A program made the position numbers and the translations under genes. Under the pieces are notes generated by a model. It did no database searches. It saw only the letters and a list, made by a program, of their open reading frames with translations, and was not told the origin of the DNA. Positions 47,593-59,841 of a DNA stretch of 64,000 nucleotides are shown one piece after another; the first letter of the stretch is position 1, and every line of letters begins with the position of its first letter. Origin of the DNA: Torreya grandis. Its lineage: Eukaryota > Streptophyta > Pinopsida > Cupressales > Taxaceae. Location: contig JARHVA010000157.1 in the NCBI GenBank assembly GCA_037957365.1, positions 4,126,001-4,190,000 of the forward strand, given 5' to 3'.

Positions 47593-50384
47593 TGTTGATG
47601 CTTATATGTGTATCACTTGTACCCAAAGTGTTTAAGAAACACTTCTCATTTTTGAATTCCTAAAAATCCAATGCATGAGTTGCAGGTTGAGATAATTTGG
47701 TTATCTATTGGTGGAATAGAGGCAGAACAAGTGACTGTTTCACAATATTTATATTAAGTGGTGGTTGAGAGCCATTGTGGCCAAACAATATATCTATGTA
47801 AAATATTTAGTAAATGAAGATAAGGATGGTGAATTATGATCAAGAATTAATCTAAGATGTATTACAATGGAAATTAAACTAAGGTGATCCAATTAAAAAA
47901 GAAGCAAAAGGAAGGGTAGGGCAAAAAGAAATGTTATTGATCTTCATTCCAAATATCATGAAAAAGTTTAGATTTCATCTAGGCATGCACTTTAACCAAT
48001 ATGTAACATGAAATAGATTAATCCCAAATCATATCACACATTAGTCAAACTCCTAAGGAAGGTATAAATAATGCAAATAAGAACCTAGTTCACTTTAAAT
48101 ATTTACCCCTGAAAGCAAACAACATTATCCCGAATGCAAGAAGAGTAAGAAAATGAAATGAACCTAAGGACTTTTAGTCAACCTAGAATTGGCACAAGTT
48201 AAAAACTCTATAATCAAATGTACACACCAAGAATACATGAGAAGCATTCAAATATAGAATTCAAAAGAAAAAAGTGAGAGAGAAGCCATGATAACAATGA
48301 ACGCAAGAAAATATTGGAAAGTCTTTGCAAAATTCCTTACTTATATTAATTACTCCTACTTTACAAAGTAATTTGGCTCTAAGAACTCCCTCCCTTTTGA
48401 CAATTGACAATAATCCTTTTATAATATATAAGGTAGCATGTCAGTCAACCTCATCCAATTACATTTATAAAAGTGTATAGTACAAGTGTCCTTTCTATTG
48501 CATTCTAGAATAAATGACCTTTTCTGTTTAATATACTAGTTTATAGACAATGTGCTCTTACAAATTGCACATGTCTATACAAAATAATATCCTATTTAAA
48601 AATATTATACAAAGCTAGCTATAAAAGGAATATTCCTATTTCATTGATCTTTAAGACCCTTTTTCAAGTTACAAATCCCTTTTAAACTACTCACCAATCG
48701 ACAATAGCTCAACTTACCTTTAACAAACATTCCTACAGGTTCCAATAGTGCTCTAATGGTGGTAGCTAATTCAAAAATTGTGAGCTTAGATCCCAACCCT
48801 TACATTACTAGGTCTGTAAGGTCTCTAATTTGGCCTATTTCACTCATATAGATATGACGTGGCATTTCCATGACATCTTTGTGCCATTTTGTTCATCACT
48901 GTCCCAAAATATGACCATTTCCTTTTAAAATTTAGATCCAAGCAACTGTGTTACAATTGACATTCGAACGATCATCATTTGACATCCATGGAAACATGAC
49001 CACCAATTTTAAACACATTATGGGGACCATCTACCAATCCTACCACTTTTCATTTTTTAGTTCACTCTATACTTTGTTGTGATATGTGTTGATTGCTTAA
49101 TGCTTCTATGCTCTTTATATTGGGCTCTAAGGTTATGCCACTTGGCAGTCCTACAGGAGCTCGATACTTCATTAAAAAGTCTTCATTGGTCATGTTTCAT
49201 TGATTTGGATTTATATGCTAGAATTCATACCACTGATCTCTAAAGGGCACTTGATGTTTAAATTGAGACTGTGTATTTTCATTATTGATTTCACTTCATC
49301 AATCAGATGTGTACGTTTTAACACATACCATCAATCATCTAAACTTGCTTGGGCTTTAAGCTAGGGACCATTACTTGAATTTTTAACATTAATCTCACTC
49401 CATTCAATCTTATTTCTCCACTTAAATTTGTGTCATTGATCATGTATAGAAGAATGAAAGTTAATCTCGAGAGCAAATATAAAGGACTTAGGATAAAAAG
49501 ATTAAGCTAAGTTCTAAACATATATATGGGACCTTATGAATTTAAAATGGACTCAACATAAAGACTTTGGACCATGGTTTTATTCATATTAATAAATATA
49601 AATATTTTATTCTAAGGTTTTTAAGCTAAATTTGTAACATATAAAAAGGACCACGTGAATAATAAAAGGACCTAGGCATGAAGATTTTGGACTAAGGTTA
49701 TAAACATAGAACAAAAGGGACCCCATGAATAATTAAAGGGACCAAGCATAAGGATTTTAACCTAGTATTTTTAAGCTAGGCTAAACATATTAAAGTGACC
49801 CTACATTTTTAGTTGGACCATGCTAAGATAAAAGGGATCATGGATTTCGAGATATAAAAAATAAGCAAGCATGAATTTTTAGCCTAAGGTTTGGTTGTGT
49901 TGAAAAACATGACCAAGCCTTAAGATAAAATTTAAACTAAATCTATGGCATTTAAATCATTCCTACTTAAATTTAAATAAAATCTCTCATCAATTTTAAA
50001 TTTTAATTAAAATGTCTAGGTAAAACATTAGGCTAGGGTTTCAAAAATATGAATATAACCAATCAATTATAGACCGAGGTTAGAAAAAGATCAATTTAAC
50101 ATTGAAGCATAAAAACCCTAAGCATGTTCAACCCCAAATGGGCTCCATTAAACGTACAACCTGAAGCATAGATATTCAATGTTAGCACCTTAGATAAGAT
50201 TAAAACATAACCATAAACAAATAGGTCAGCCAAACCATTGTGTAGATGATTTTCAAATATAAATAATGTGCAAACATGATAGTGACACTTTGATCATTTG
50301 GTTTTTCAATTTTAAGGTACAAATTTGTATAATTTGACACAAGGGTCCCCATTTTTGAAAAATGGGGGTATGTTGACCTCAACA
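47593..50384 (-). repeat. Element 2 5' LTR (right copy, 2792 bp)
   Basis: It begins TGTTGATGCTTATATG and ends GACCTCAACA. Relative to the left copy it lacks roughly 65-75 bases near 48720, which accounts for the length difference. A minus-strand 61-codon frame at 50200-50385 is not considered coding. Confidence 0.9.
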
Positions 50385-50389
50385 AATCC

Positions 50390-50800
50390 TTTTTAGGTCA
50401 GCTTGGGTTTCTAACCTTTGGTACCCAATAACATATCTTATCTTGTATCACCATCAATAGTATAAATTAATTTAGATCAAACAAAAGTTAACACAATTTC
50501 TAAGTTAATTGAACACATTTAATACATTCAACAATAAGTGCAAACCATTCTACATTAAAGAAATGATAAGTACAAGTAATTATATGATAAACATGAAACA
50601 CCACACACCTTCTAGGTTGGTGATCAATCATGGATTCATTTTCTTAAGGAAATACTGATATGAAATTTTTATAATCTTATCTCACTTTGGTATGTGCCCT
50701 AAACCATAACCAATAAATTAGGAGATAACACTTTCAAGCTTAATCTTCCTTCCTATCTTGGTTTTCATCTAGTATTTAAGAAATAAATCTTAAATAGCCC
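50390..50800 (+). pseudogene. Element 4 integrase, part 3 (core end and C-terminal domain)
   Basis: Directly after element 2 the plus strand reads, through TAG/TAA at Gln positions, V-LGF-PLVPNNISY, the end of the chromovirus integrase core. Then come YDKHETPHTF followed by VGDQ (about 50597-50632) and LGDNTFKLNLPSYLGFHLV (about 50719-50775). These match the consensus RHDKHRxxHxFxVGDxVWL and GDNAFxLxLPPxLxxHPVF of the integrase C-terminal region. A chromodomain is not visible. Confidence 0.78.
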
Positions 50801-51064
50801 CAAGGGTTAGCTCTTGTGGATATGATCAATGACTTTAATCACCTAGATCTCATGTTCAATTCCAAGTTGAGTACTTTATAATGCATTGTGTCTTACAAGT
50901 AGATGTTAGCCTATAATCTGAAGTGGCCATGGGGATACCTCGAGGTAGGGGTTGAAATTCTCCATGTGTTCCATGTAGATCATAGTGGGGAAATTTAGCT
51001 ATGGATCATTTGAAAAACATTAAGGACCCAGGCCCACCCCCATTAACCTTCAATAGTAGATAAA
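50801..51064. other. Unassigned, probable element 4 3' end or SINE flank
   Basis: No coding signal is seen. A CTCGAGG palindrome-like spot at about 50939 and CCCAGGCCCACCCCC at about 51029 are the only GC-rich features. The boundary of element 4 was not found. Confidence 0.3.
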
Positions 51065-51150
51065 ATTTCAATTGATGAGATGTGGGTTAGTTGGTAAAGT
51101 GTCTTGGTTATTTCAAGCACCACTTAGGTTAAAATCTTAGTTTGGTATCA

Positions 51151-51335
51151 AAGGTTAAATGTGGTTGATCATTAAGTAATCTTGGGCCAGTTATGGCCAA
51201 TCATTAGTATTCTTGGGCTAGTGGTGGATGATCATTGGTATTATTGGGTCAATTATGGCTGATCATTGGTAATCTTGGGATAGGTTGTGGCTATTGATGG
51301 TATTATCAGGCTATTTATGGCCATTCATTGGTATT
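51151..51335. repeat. Degenerate ~43-bp tandem repeats
   Basis: About five units built around TTATGGCTGATCATTGGTAT followed by TCTTGGG(C/A)TAG. Units differ by substitutions and small indels. Confidence 0.7.
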
Positions 51336-51422
51336 CTCTTGGGGATTTGGGCCCTTGATTGTGTCCTAGATCAGTTGGAACTCTGATCAAAATCCATTGG
51401 GACAAGGACCCTTCAACTTTGA

Positions 51423-51423
<1 letters not shown>

Positions 51424-51464
<41 letters not shown>
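51424..51464. repeat. (TA)n microsatellite
   Basis: About 20 uninterrupted TA dinucleotides. Confidence 0.95.
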
Positions 51465-51466
<2 letters not shown>

Positions 51467-54400
51467 TAAACTTTATCTTACACTTTTTATGAATACTTCA
51501 AATGCTTTAGAAACAATTCAAAAAATAGATATCAATATTAGTTGCAGAACACTATTAGAATAAAATTAAGTAATTCAAGGTCAAACAAACACATCAAAAA
51601 TATATTGCTTGCTTTTAGGTCATCAATGAATTCAAATATCTTTCCATGGAAAATAATTTAAATAGGTGCATGTTCTATCATAGGATTACGAAGAAGATGT
51701 TAGTTTATCTTTTTAGTGAAATTAATAAAAATAAGCAATGATAACTAGAATTCTAAGCCTAAGTACTAGAGTGAACAAGTAACAAATAAAATAAAGGCAA
51801 TGAGAAGACAAAATCAAACACTTTTACCTTCCTTAATGATTTGAATAAATTGTTTACATGAGAGTGTCTTGTGCTTGGTATGGTGAACAAATGGTCTTTG
51901 ATGAGGCCAATGCTTTATTAGTAATGTCTCATATTTTGCCCTTATAAGTTGTCTCTTGGATTGTGTTGGCAATGAAGATTTCTAGAAATAATTGCAATTA
52001 TTTATTTACCCACAAAAGCTTGGTTAAGAATGGTCATGGCACTTGTATTTATAGGTTTTAAACTAGCACTAACCCAAGTGTAGTTAGGTTAGGGTTAGTG
52101 TTGGGAGTCTAAATACAATTAATAGAGGCTTTAATTATGCATTTATGGAGGCATGGATCAATATGTATAATTTTTATGGCAATTATGTTGATATTTTACA
52201 ATCCTTGACTTTGAGCATGATGCCATCATCATGACTTCATATTTGTTGAAAATTCATTTTTATAAATTACATATTCACTAATTCAACATGTAATTTAAAA
52301 TTAAACATTTAATTTCATTTTTTTGGTTAATTAATCATGCTTAGTCTTTTGGTCATTTTAATAAATGGGTTAAGTGCCATACTTAATTGGTCAAAAATGT
52401 TAATTTTATTAGTTATAAGCTGACTAAGGATGAATTCATGAGAGGTTATCATTATATATAAGGTAAGACCCTAAATAGGGATGCCATGACATAATTATAA
52501 GCACTTTCATCTAATGTGTAGATGAATTTGGGATGTTGAGTGATTTCTAAGATTAATTTACATAGTTTGATATAAATCAATCTGAAGTTCATTTAGACAT
52601 GGAAGTGGAAAAAAATAGTGTCTACATTTTGCCCTTATTTGAGTAAGCATTACAAGACATAGGCACAATAACATCTTCTTAAATAATTAAAAATTCATTA
52701 TGTTCAAAATTTTAATGTTTGGAAAAGCTATTTGTTGACAACCATAGGTTGTCATAAACCAACAGTCATAGGCTAATTCCCCAGAGCGAGTTAATGAGCC
52801 CCAGATGCCCCTTTAAAGGAGTAGGTGGAAAATAGTGTCATCAAATGGGCCCTTGAAAAGAGGAAACAACATGGTTTGATGGTCTAAATGAGTATTTACC
52901 CTAACAATGTAGTTTTAATCTTTGACACAGTGAAGGTGCCCTAGTAGGGTGGATGTGAGCATGATACAATTCTATTTTGCCCCAGTAGGGTAGTTGTGAT
53001 TAGTGATCAGTCTAAATAATTTGCCTTGTTATGTAAAATCTACAAAGGGATCTCATGAAATAAATCCTTAACATAGGTTAATGATGAGATAGCATAGGGG
53101 ATGGCATGAATTTGGGCTACCTACTAGATGAACGTCCTAAATAGTAATGATTAATATTCATTTTTGATTTAGTTGCTATGTGTTTGGGTGATTTTTTGGG
53201 TAGGTCTATTGGGAATAAGAGGAGATACCATTGACACCATCACTTGATAGATAATTTGGCCTAATTTTTATTGAGAGTGTGAAATTATGCATCATACTTA
53301 TAAACAAACCATGATAACTTATTCTATCTATTTCTTTCATTTGCATTAGATTAATTCATTTCTTTCATTTGCCTTAGATTAGTTTTTTATTTCATATGCC
53401 TTATATTATTTTATTTATTACTTTATGTTTATTCATTTTAAGTGTTGTGTCCCTAAGGAAAATTAGTTTACACTTGAGTCTTGCTTATTACTTGGGCTTG
53501 ATTTGTTTATTTTTTGAATTTAGATTATGTTTTTGTGCCTCCCTTCCCCTCGGTTACCATAGGGTTATTACATTATATTTATACTTAAGTATTGATTTTT
53601 TATATCGTGTACTTGAGTTGTGAATATTTGTGTTCACTCCTACACTTATATTATTGTATTATCATCACACTTGGGATTTTATTTATTGTATCTTACACCT
53701 AAGTTGATTATATTTATGTTTAAATTAAGTTTTTCCATGCATATGACACACATTAGTAATGAACTAACTACTATTTACTGGCATTGTGCGTGCATGTGTA
53801 ATAGAAGTGTTATGCTTGGAAAAAGGTTACTCCTAGGATATAGGGGAAAATGACATAGGAATGATGGTAAGAGGGAATATAATAATAAAAAAGGGGTGGT
53901 CGAGCTGACTCCAAATGCCCTAGGAAATTGGATGTTACCTACATAGTCTTATAGACAAGAGTTTCAACATGGACTTTAGGCCAAATTTAGTTCTCCCAGA
54001 AATTAGGAAGAGAAGAAAAATTGATGACAAATAAAATAAATTTATCATAGAGGAAAATAGGAGTGGGCTTAAAAATGGTGAGAGCATAAAATAAAAAGGG
54101 TGGTGCTGACAATTGTGAAAAATTTAGGCATAAGAACTCATGAAACTACGAGAGAGTGGTTGAGGATACAATCGCATTTAAATACAAAAGATAAGTGTTC
54201 ACAAATTAAATATGTTGGTAATTCATAGTGTTAACTATGAATAAGGCTTAAAAAAAGAATAAGCTCATAAGACAACAAGACTGTAAGATGATATGACTTG
54301 AAAAATGACAAGATCATTTAATGATATGACTCATAAAATGATGACAACATTTAGAGATAAATATATAAGAAGGAATGGTAAATTAAAATGGTAAATTAAC

Positions 54401-55264
54401 TCACTCATTTAGATTGGCCAAGATAACCTTGGATACCCCATGCATCCAAGCATTTCCAAAATAGTCCATGCGAACATTACGCTGATGTAGTTCTTCCACA
54501 AATGGAAGGGAACACAATTTGGAAATATAATATGTAAATGGAAATGGTCATGATGTGACCCACATGAAATCTTCAATTATACCTTCCAACTAAGAGATGC
54601 ATGTCCTAAGTAACATGGATACAAGCTGACTAGCCTAATGTTTAAGGCTTGTTTAGGAGTTTTTTGGTATATTTCCATGTTTTGGGGATTTTTTAGGCAT
54701 ATCAATTCAATGGAGGATTATGAGATATAGAAATAATTAACTCTCAAAATGGCAAGATCATGGGCTTAGGTTGCTCATAAAATGGCAAGAGCATGGCTTA
54801 GGTTACCCAAAAAATAGTGAGAGCATGGGAATAAAGGTGGTTGAGTTAACCTCAAAAAACACTGAATGTTGCCTATATAATCCAAATGGACCTCAAGCCA
54901 CTGTAGATCACCCTATAGTGAGGAATATGACTAAGTATTAGGAAAATTTTGAATAGGCAAAAGGAATAATATAATGGCATGGAAAATTGTATTGGTAAAA
55001 AATATATCAAAAGTGAATGATGTAATTTCCATGATCACTATCACACTACTTAAAAAAACTACTACTGAAGAACACAATCAATAGTCTCCAACCTGAATCA
55101 CCTACTAAAACTATGCCTGAACCAAACCACTAATGCTAGTTAAAGTACTAACGAATTAAACCAAGGTCAAAAGAGGATGGGAAAGGCACATGGCATGTTT
55201 TAAATAAGGATACATTAAAACATGAATTGAATGATCCTCATAAACAATGCTCTAGGTCAATTAA
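51465..55264. other. Unassigned, probably LTR and 3' UTR of element 5
   Basis: No protein family is recognised. A ~95-bp block (GGGGTGGTCGAGCTGACTCC..., 53893-53990) recurs in changed form at 54838-54930, and a CCCTAGTAGGGT(G/A) motif occurs twice at about 52931 and 52983. Position directly downstream of the element 5 integrase on the minus strand suggests its 3' LTR, but the other LTR would lie beyond the window. Plus-strand frames at 53396-53853 are hydrophobic and unconvincing. Confidence 0.35.
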
Positions 55265-56395
55265 GAGAAAAATCACTTGAGTTATATTAAGTTCATTGGT
55301 TCATCGAGTTCATCTCCTTTTTACATAGCCAACCTATATACCCCAGAACCATAGTTATCAAAAATTACATGCGGTCCTAACTAGTTAGGCTTAAACTTTC
55401 ATTTTTATTGTGTCCAACATTGGTGTTTTTCTAGTTTTATTTTAGTATAATATCACCAAGCTCAAAATATCTATGTTTCACATGCCTATTATATTTACCA
55501 CACAATAATTTATGGTATATTTGAAGGTTATTCGTAATTGCCATAAATTTTTCATCCAATAGTTCCAGCTCTTGCAAATGAGCTACACTATAATCCTCAT
55601 CATCAAGGATATGTTTAAATGAAATGCATAGAGAAGGCAACTCATCCTCGACAAGAAAAATGGCCTCAATACCATAAATTAGGGAATAGGGTGTGGCTTT
55701 TGTTGGAGTGGAAAAATTGGCTCAGTGAGCCCAAAGGACATGGAAGAGTTGTAAGTGCCAATCATAATCAGTAGCATTAACAATATTCTTGAGTATATTG
55801 ACAATGGTTTTTTTAGATACCTCTGCTTGGTCATTGCCTTGTGGGTAATATGGAGTGTCAAAATGTTTGGTAATATTATATTTGGCACAAAGTGATTTGA
55901 CATCCTTATTCTTGAATGAATAACCATTATTGGATATAATGTTAGAGGGGATACCATATTAGGAAATGAGGTTATTGAAAATGAATTTGGATATATGTTT
56001 GCCCATCATGTAAGTTAGGGAAATGGATTTCACCCACTTAATGAATTACTCTATGGTGGTTAGGATATGTTTATGCCCATCTGAGAATGTAGGGTTGGTA
56101 TTTCCTTTAAGGTCAATCCCCATGTTGAAAATGTCCGTGGCATAGTCATTAGCTTGAGTGTTTGGGCTAGATCATGTATCATATTAGCATGATTTTGGCA
56201 TTGCACACAATTTTTTACATGTGGTAGCATCAAATTCCATAGTTGGCCAATAGTAACCAATACATAGTAACTTTTTGGCAAGGATGACCCCACTAATGTG
56301 GGTTTGTGAACTTCCCTCAATGTTAATTTTGATTCTACTAAGGTTAAACAATAAAGCAACGTGTCATCAAAGCTTTTATAATAAAGCATAGGTCC
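55265..56395 (-). pseudogene. Element 5 integrase
   Basis: The minus strand gives the N-terminal zinc-binding region with REVHKPTLVGS, then CVQCQNHAN (about 56200; CxxC pair), then core start FSTWGLTL, then a long broken core, then LQELELLDEKFMAITNNLQIYHKLL and HVKHRYFELGDIILK (55437-55640), then DNYGSGVYRLAM and DELDEPMNLI (about 55285-55350). These are characteristic of Tat-type integrases. The polyprotein appears to end near 55265. Several frameshifts separate the open pieces at 55437-55640, 55679-55957 and 56060-56389. Confidence 0.82.
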
Positions 56396-56639
56396 AAGTA
56401 ATGTATAATGAGAGGCTTGGTGGATAAATGTTTTTTGATTTTTTTGAGATAGGTTAGGTAGGATGATCTGGTCATAAGGTAATCATATAGTTCAGCATAC
56501 CAAGTAGAATTAGGGTTAATAATATCACAAATTATTTTGATGATGGAAGGTTCATGGGCTAGTTCCAAAATATTTTCAACAAGGAATTGATAATATCTAG
56601 CGTTATCTATAATTTGGATCATAGAGTCAATCATGGCCA

Positions 56640-57025
56640 TGGAATCTATTGTTTTGTTGTTGGCCTAAGGTATATGCTCAAACTAAAGATGAATAATTTA
56701 TTGTTTAAGGGTGTCCACCATGTATTTATATAGCACAAGCTTATCACTCTTGGTCTAAATTTGGCCTATAACTTGATTGATAATAAGCTAAGAATCTCCA
56801 TGAACCAGTAGATGTTGGATATTCTAATGTACTTCTAAATGAAGCTTGGTAATAAGTACTTCATATTTAGTCATGTTATTGATACAAAGAAAGATGATAT
56901 GAAAGGACTTGGGAATGAGATCCCATTGTGGTGTTATAAATAAAATTCCTACTCCAAACCCATGAAATGTGAAGGAACCATCAAAATAAATTTTCCATTG
57001 CTACTCTTTAGGAGGTGCTTATTCT
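56640..57025 (-). pseudogene. Element 5 second RNase H (archaeal-type, after RT)
   Basis: The minus strand reads WKIYFDGSFTFHGFGVGIL (DGS at about 56974-56982), then NNMTKYEVLITKLHL (about 56840-56880). This is the FDGS...TNNxAEYEALIxGL pattern of the additional RNase H known from Tat elements. It lies between the gypsy RNase H and integrase, the usual Tat position. It contrasts with element 1, where the equivalent lies before RT. Confidence 0.78.
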
Positions 57026-57239
57026 ACGTTCATGATGGACTCATTTATAAATCCAAAAGTGAGTGGATGAGTATCAGAAATGGGAGCTTCAATTATCTGG
57101 TCTTTAATTACCGATCCCTTAATGGATTTTTGGTTAAAATATTCAATCTTGAACTCACTTAAAATCATGAGTCATTTATCCATGTGGCCCTATAAAGTTG
57201 TTTTTGAAATTAGATGCTTGAATAGATCTAATTTGGTAA

Positions 57240-58330
57240 TGATGATGGTCTTATTGTTAATCATATAGTGTCATAATTTCTAAACTATGAATAACATGGC
57301 TAAATAATCTTTATTTATTGGCATATAATTGTGTTCATACATGACCAATGTGCATATTAGGTAGTATACAACATGTTATTTTACTTTTTCATAATATTGT
57401 GCCAAAAGTTCCTCCAAGGCATTTTTAGTTGTAGAGAGGTAGAGTAATAATGGATTTTTTGACATAGGTGATAATAGAACATGTGAGTTGGCTAAGTATT
57501 ATTTCAGGTGTTTAAAGGATTTTTGATAGTCTATATTCCATGGAAAGGTAGTGACCTTCTTCAATAAGTGGGTAAATAGATGGCATTTGTTGACCAATTG
57601 AGAAATCAAGTGCCTAATGGATTATATCTTTCCCTATAAATTGTGTAGCTATTTCAAAGTATACAATGGTAACATATCGATAATGGCCTTCACCTTGGAT
57701 AGATAAACCTCAATACCCTTATGAGAGATAATAAAACCTAGAAATTTACCTCAAGTAATGCCAAATATGTAATTTTTAGGGTCAATCCTTAATTTTTACT
57801 CATTGAGGCATTCAAATATTTTGCATAACACCTCTCGATGCCCTGCTTTGGTCTTGGATTTTCTTTGGATATCATCAACATAATATCATGAATCATGTCA
57901 TGAAAAGTGATAGTCATTACATGCTAGTATGTGGCACTAGCATTTTTAAGGTCAAAAGGCATGACTTGATAATAAAATATTCTCAAAGGAGAGGTGAACA
58001 TTATATTAAATTGGTATTATAGCATGAACTTAATCTAATTGTACCCTAAAAACCCATCCATGAGAGAAATCATCTCATACCCAACTTAGATTTGATGATC
58101 ATGTCAATATTTGGTAAAGGAAATTCCTCCTTTGGGCAGGCCTTGTTAATGTTGCAAAAATTGATACATCATCGAATACCCTATGGTTTCTTACTAATTG
58201 GCACAATGTTAGAGATCCACTTTAAATAGTTGATAGGATGAATGCATTACAACTTTAGGAATTTTTATAATTCTTTTTTGACTAATACGGTATTCAAACA
58301 TGCATTTTCATCATTTTTTGCTTAATTGGC
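57240..58330 (-). pseudogene. Element 5 reverse transcriptase and gypsy RNase H
   Basis: Minus-strand landmarks in order: CINFCNINKACPKEEFPLPNID (about 58095-58175), MISLMDGFLGYN (~58050), YYQVMPFDLKNASATY (~57930-57975), FHDMIHDIM (~57890), all standard for Tat RT. The catalytic YVDD after that is destroyed. RNase H is recognised from YEHNYMPINKDYLAMLF and LWHYMINNKTIII (57240-57340). Stops and shifts are frequent. Confidence 0.8.
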
Positions 58331-59841
58331 TTACCATCTGAATGCACTACCAAATGATGTACAACCAAGGAAGGATCCAAACATGGCATGTCAAAATAGG
58401 CCCATGCAAAGATATCAATGAAGTTCCTCAAGAGAGCAGTAAGTACTTCATGTTCCTCCTCAATGAGAGACATGCCTAGTTTTATCTATTTAGGATCCTC
58501 TGGTGTTCCAATGTTGACTTCAGAAGTGTCCTCTATAAGAATTATAGAATTATATTCTAAAATAGTTGAAAAAGAAGTGTATTAGTTAGAAATATCAAAG
58601 TATTTGGGTTAAACTAGTTCATCAAGTTCTCTCAATTAAGATGAATCAAATTCCCCTAATGGTGTCAAGGGTCATGTAACAAATACTTATATACATTCTT
58701 GGACAATTTGTTCAAAGGCCCAATTTTCTTCTTCACTGATTTTAGACCTAAATATGATTGTGGCATTAGTGGCATAATAAGATTCATTCAAGGAGGGGTT
58801 AAATCCCTATCTAATGGTGCCTGAAATATGTTTTCACAAAGAGATTGGCCTTTTTTATTTATTTTTACCCTAGTCCAAAAGAGCCTTAAAGATATTTTCA
58901 CTTTGCGACCTCAATGTTTAATTTTCTCTTTATTTTTGGAAAAGGAAGTTCACTCACTCTCCTAAATAGGCAACATGATCCAATATTAGAGAAAAACCTT
59001 TCTTATGATCTTCAAGAGAAATATGGTCCCTCCGGCCCAGAAAGTCATAAATAGCCTCATCATTTTTGAACTTTCCAAGTCATACTATGGATTCTTGTTG
59101 GTCTCGATCGATAAGTTGATGATGATGAAGGAAAAGTGGGGAATGATGAATTATAGGTGTAATAGTACATATGATATGAAGATTAAATAATTTAGTATTA
59201 GATAAGTCCTCATATACACTATAAATGGACTCTACATCACTATCAACATCATCATCGCTAGTTGTTGGTATAGGAACATGGATAATATATGCAAGGTCAC
59301 CCCTAAGTGGTTTAAATCCAATAATGTAAGTTATTTTGTGTTTGGTCCTAGAGATGGGATCAAGAGTGCCTTATTGATTTGTCCCCAAGCCTCCACCTTC
59401 ATAATCTTTATTATCCATGACCCAGTTAGGAATGGGATACTTTTTACTTTGGTAACAATCATCCAAGTCATCATTATAAAGCCAAGATTCATCTTCATCA
59501 AGTGGGTCTCGTTCTTGGCTAGTGGCCAATGTGAAAATAACCAGCTTTTGGGCATTAAAATTTATTTTATATCACCATTCCATGTGAATAGACTTGTATT
59601 TTGGTATTTCATAAGATTTAGGGGCCTATGGAAGTTTGGCTACGTGGAATGTAGTGTACATGAGGTATTTACCTAGGCCTTTGTTAGAGATGCTAAAATG
59701 ATTTGATATCTTGGTTAGTGTAGAGGAAGTAGAGGCAAGGCTATTTGGTTTAATATAAATAAAATCTATAAATTCAACAACTACATCTTTGTCCTTCTTT
59801 AGTGTAGGGTCTAGGTTGAAATGGTAATTGTAGTCTTACAT
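58331..59841 (-). pseudogene. Element 5 protease-RT spacer
   Basis: The minus-strand reading remains protein-like (TTFHVAKLPWAPKSYEIP near 59620-59660, ESIYSVYEDLSN near 59200-59230, EAIYDFLGRRD near 59030-59060) but contains no motif I can name. Tat polyproteins commonly have such a spacer. The plus-strand 132-codon frame at 59278-59676 is antisense to it and is taken as a shadow. Confidence 0.6.

Larger units (their letters stand above)
41192..50384 (-). mobile_element. Element 2: gag-only relative of element 1 (9.2 kb)
   Basis: Two ~2.8-kb LTRs (41192-44046 and 47593-50384) flank a 3.5-kb internal region. Termini TGTTGATGC and GACCTCAACA are the same as in element 1, as are parts of the LTR body, the 3' UTR and gag. 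Flanks AGTCC (41187-41191) and AATCC (50385-50389) form a target duplication with one transition. There is no protease, RT or integrase between gag and the 3' UTR, so the element is non-autonomous. It inserted into element 4's integrase: the reading SPF(Q)V resumes directly across the removed insert. Confidence 0.92.
51065..51464 (+). mobile_element. Possible tRNA-derived SINE: tRNA-like head, repeat body, TA tail
   Basis: At about 51078-51145 the sequence TGGGTTAGTTGGTAAAG resembles a pol III A box (TGGCnnAGTTGG) and GGTTAAAATCTTAG resembles a B box (GGTTCAAATCC after C-to-T change). They are about 45 bases apart, with a short CTTG/CAAG stem between, as in a tRNA. A body of ~43-bp degenerate repeats follows (51151-51335), then TTCAACTTTGAG and a TA run. 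No target duplication was verified. Confidence 0.42.

Noticed and set aside
53396..53853. Two adjacent plus-strand ORFs (75 and 77 codons)
   Set aside because: Hydrophobic, AT-driven composition, no motif, and position in a probable LTR/UTR.
59278..59676. 132-codon plus-strand ORF
   Set aside because: It is antisense to the element 5 protease-RT spacer, which reads as protein on the minus strand.
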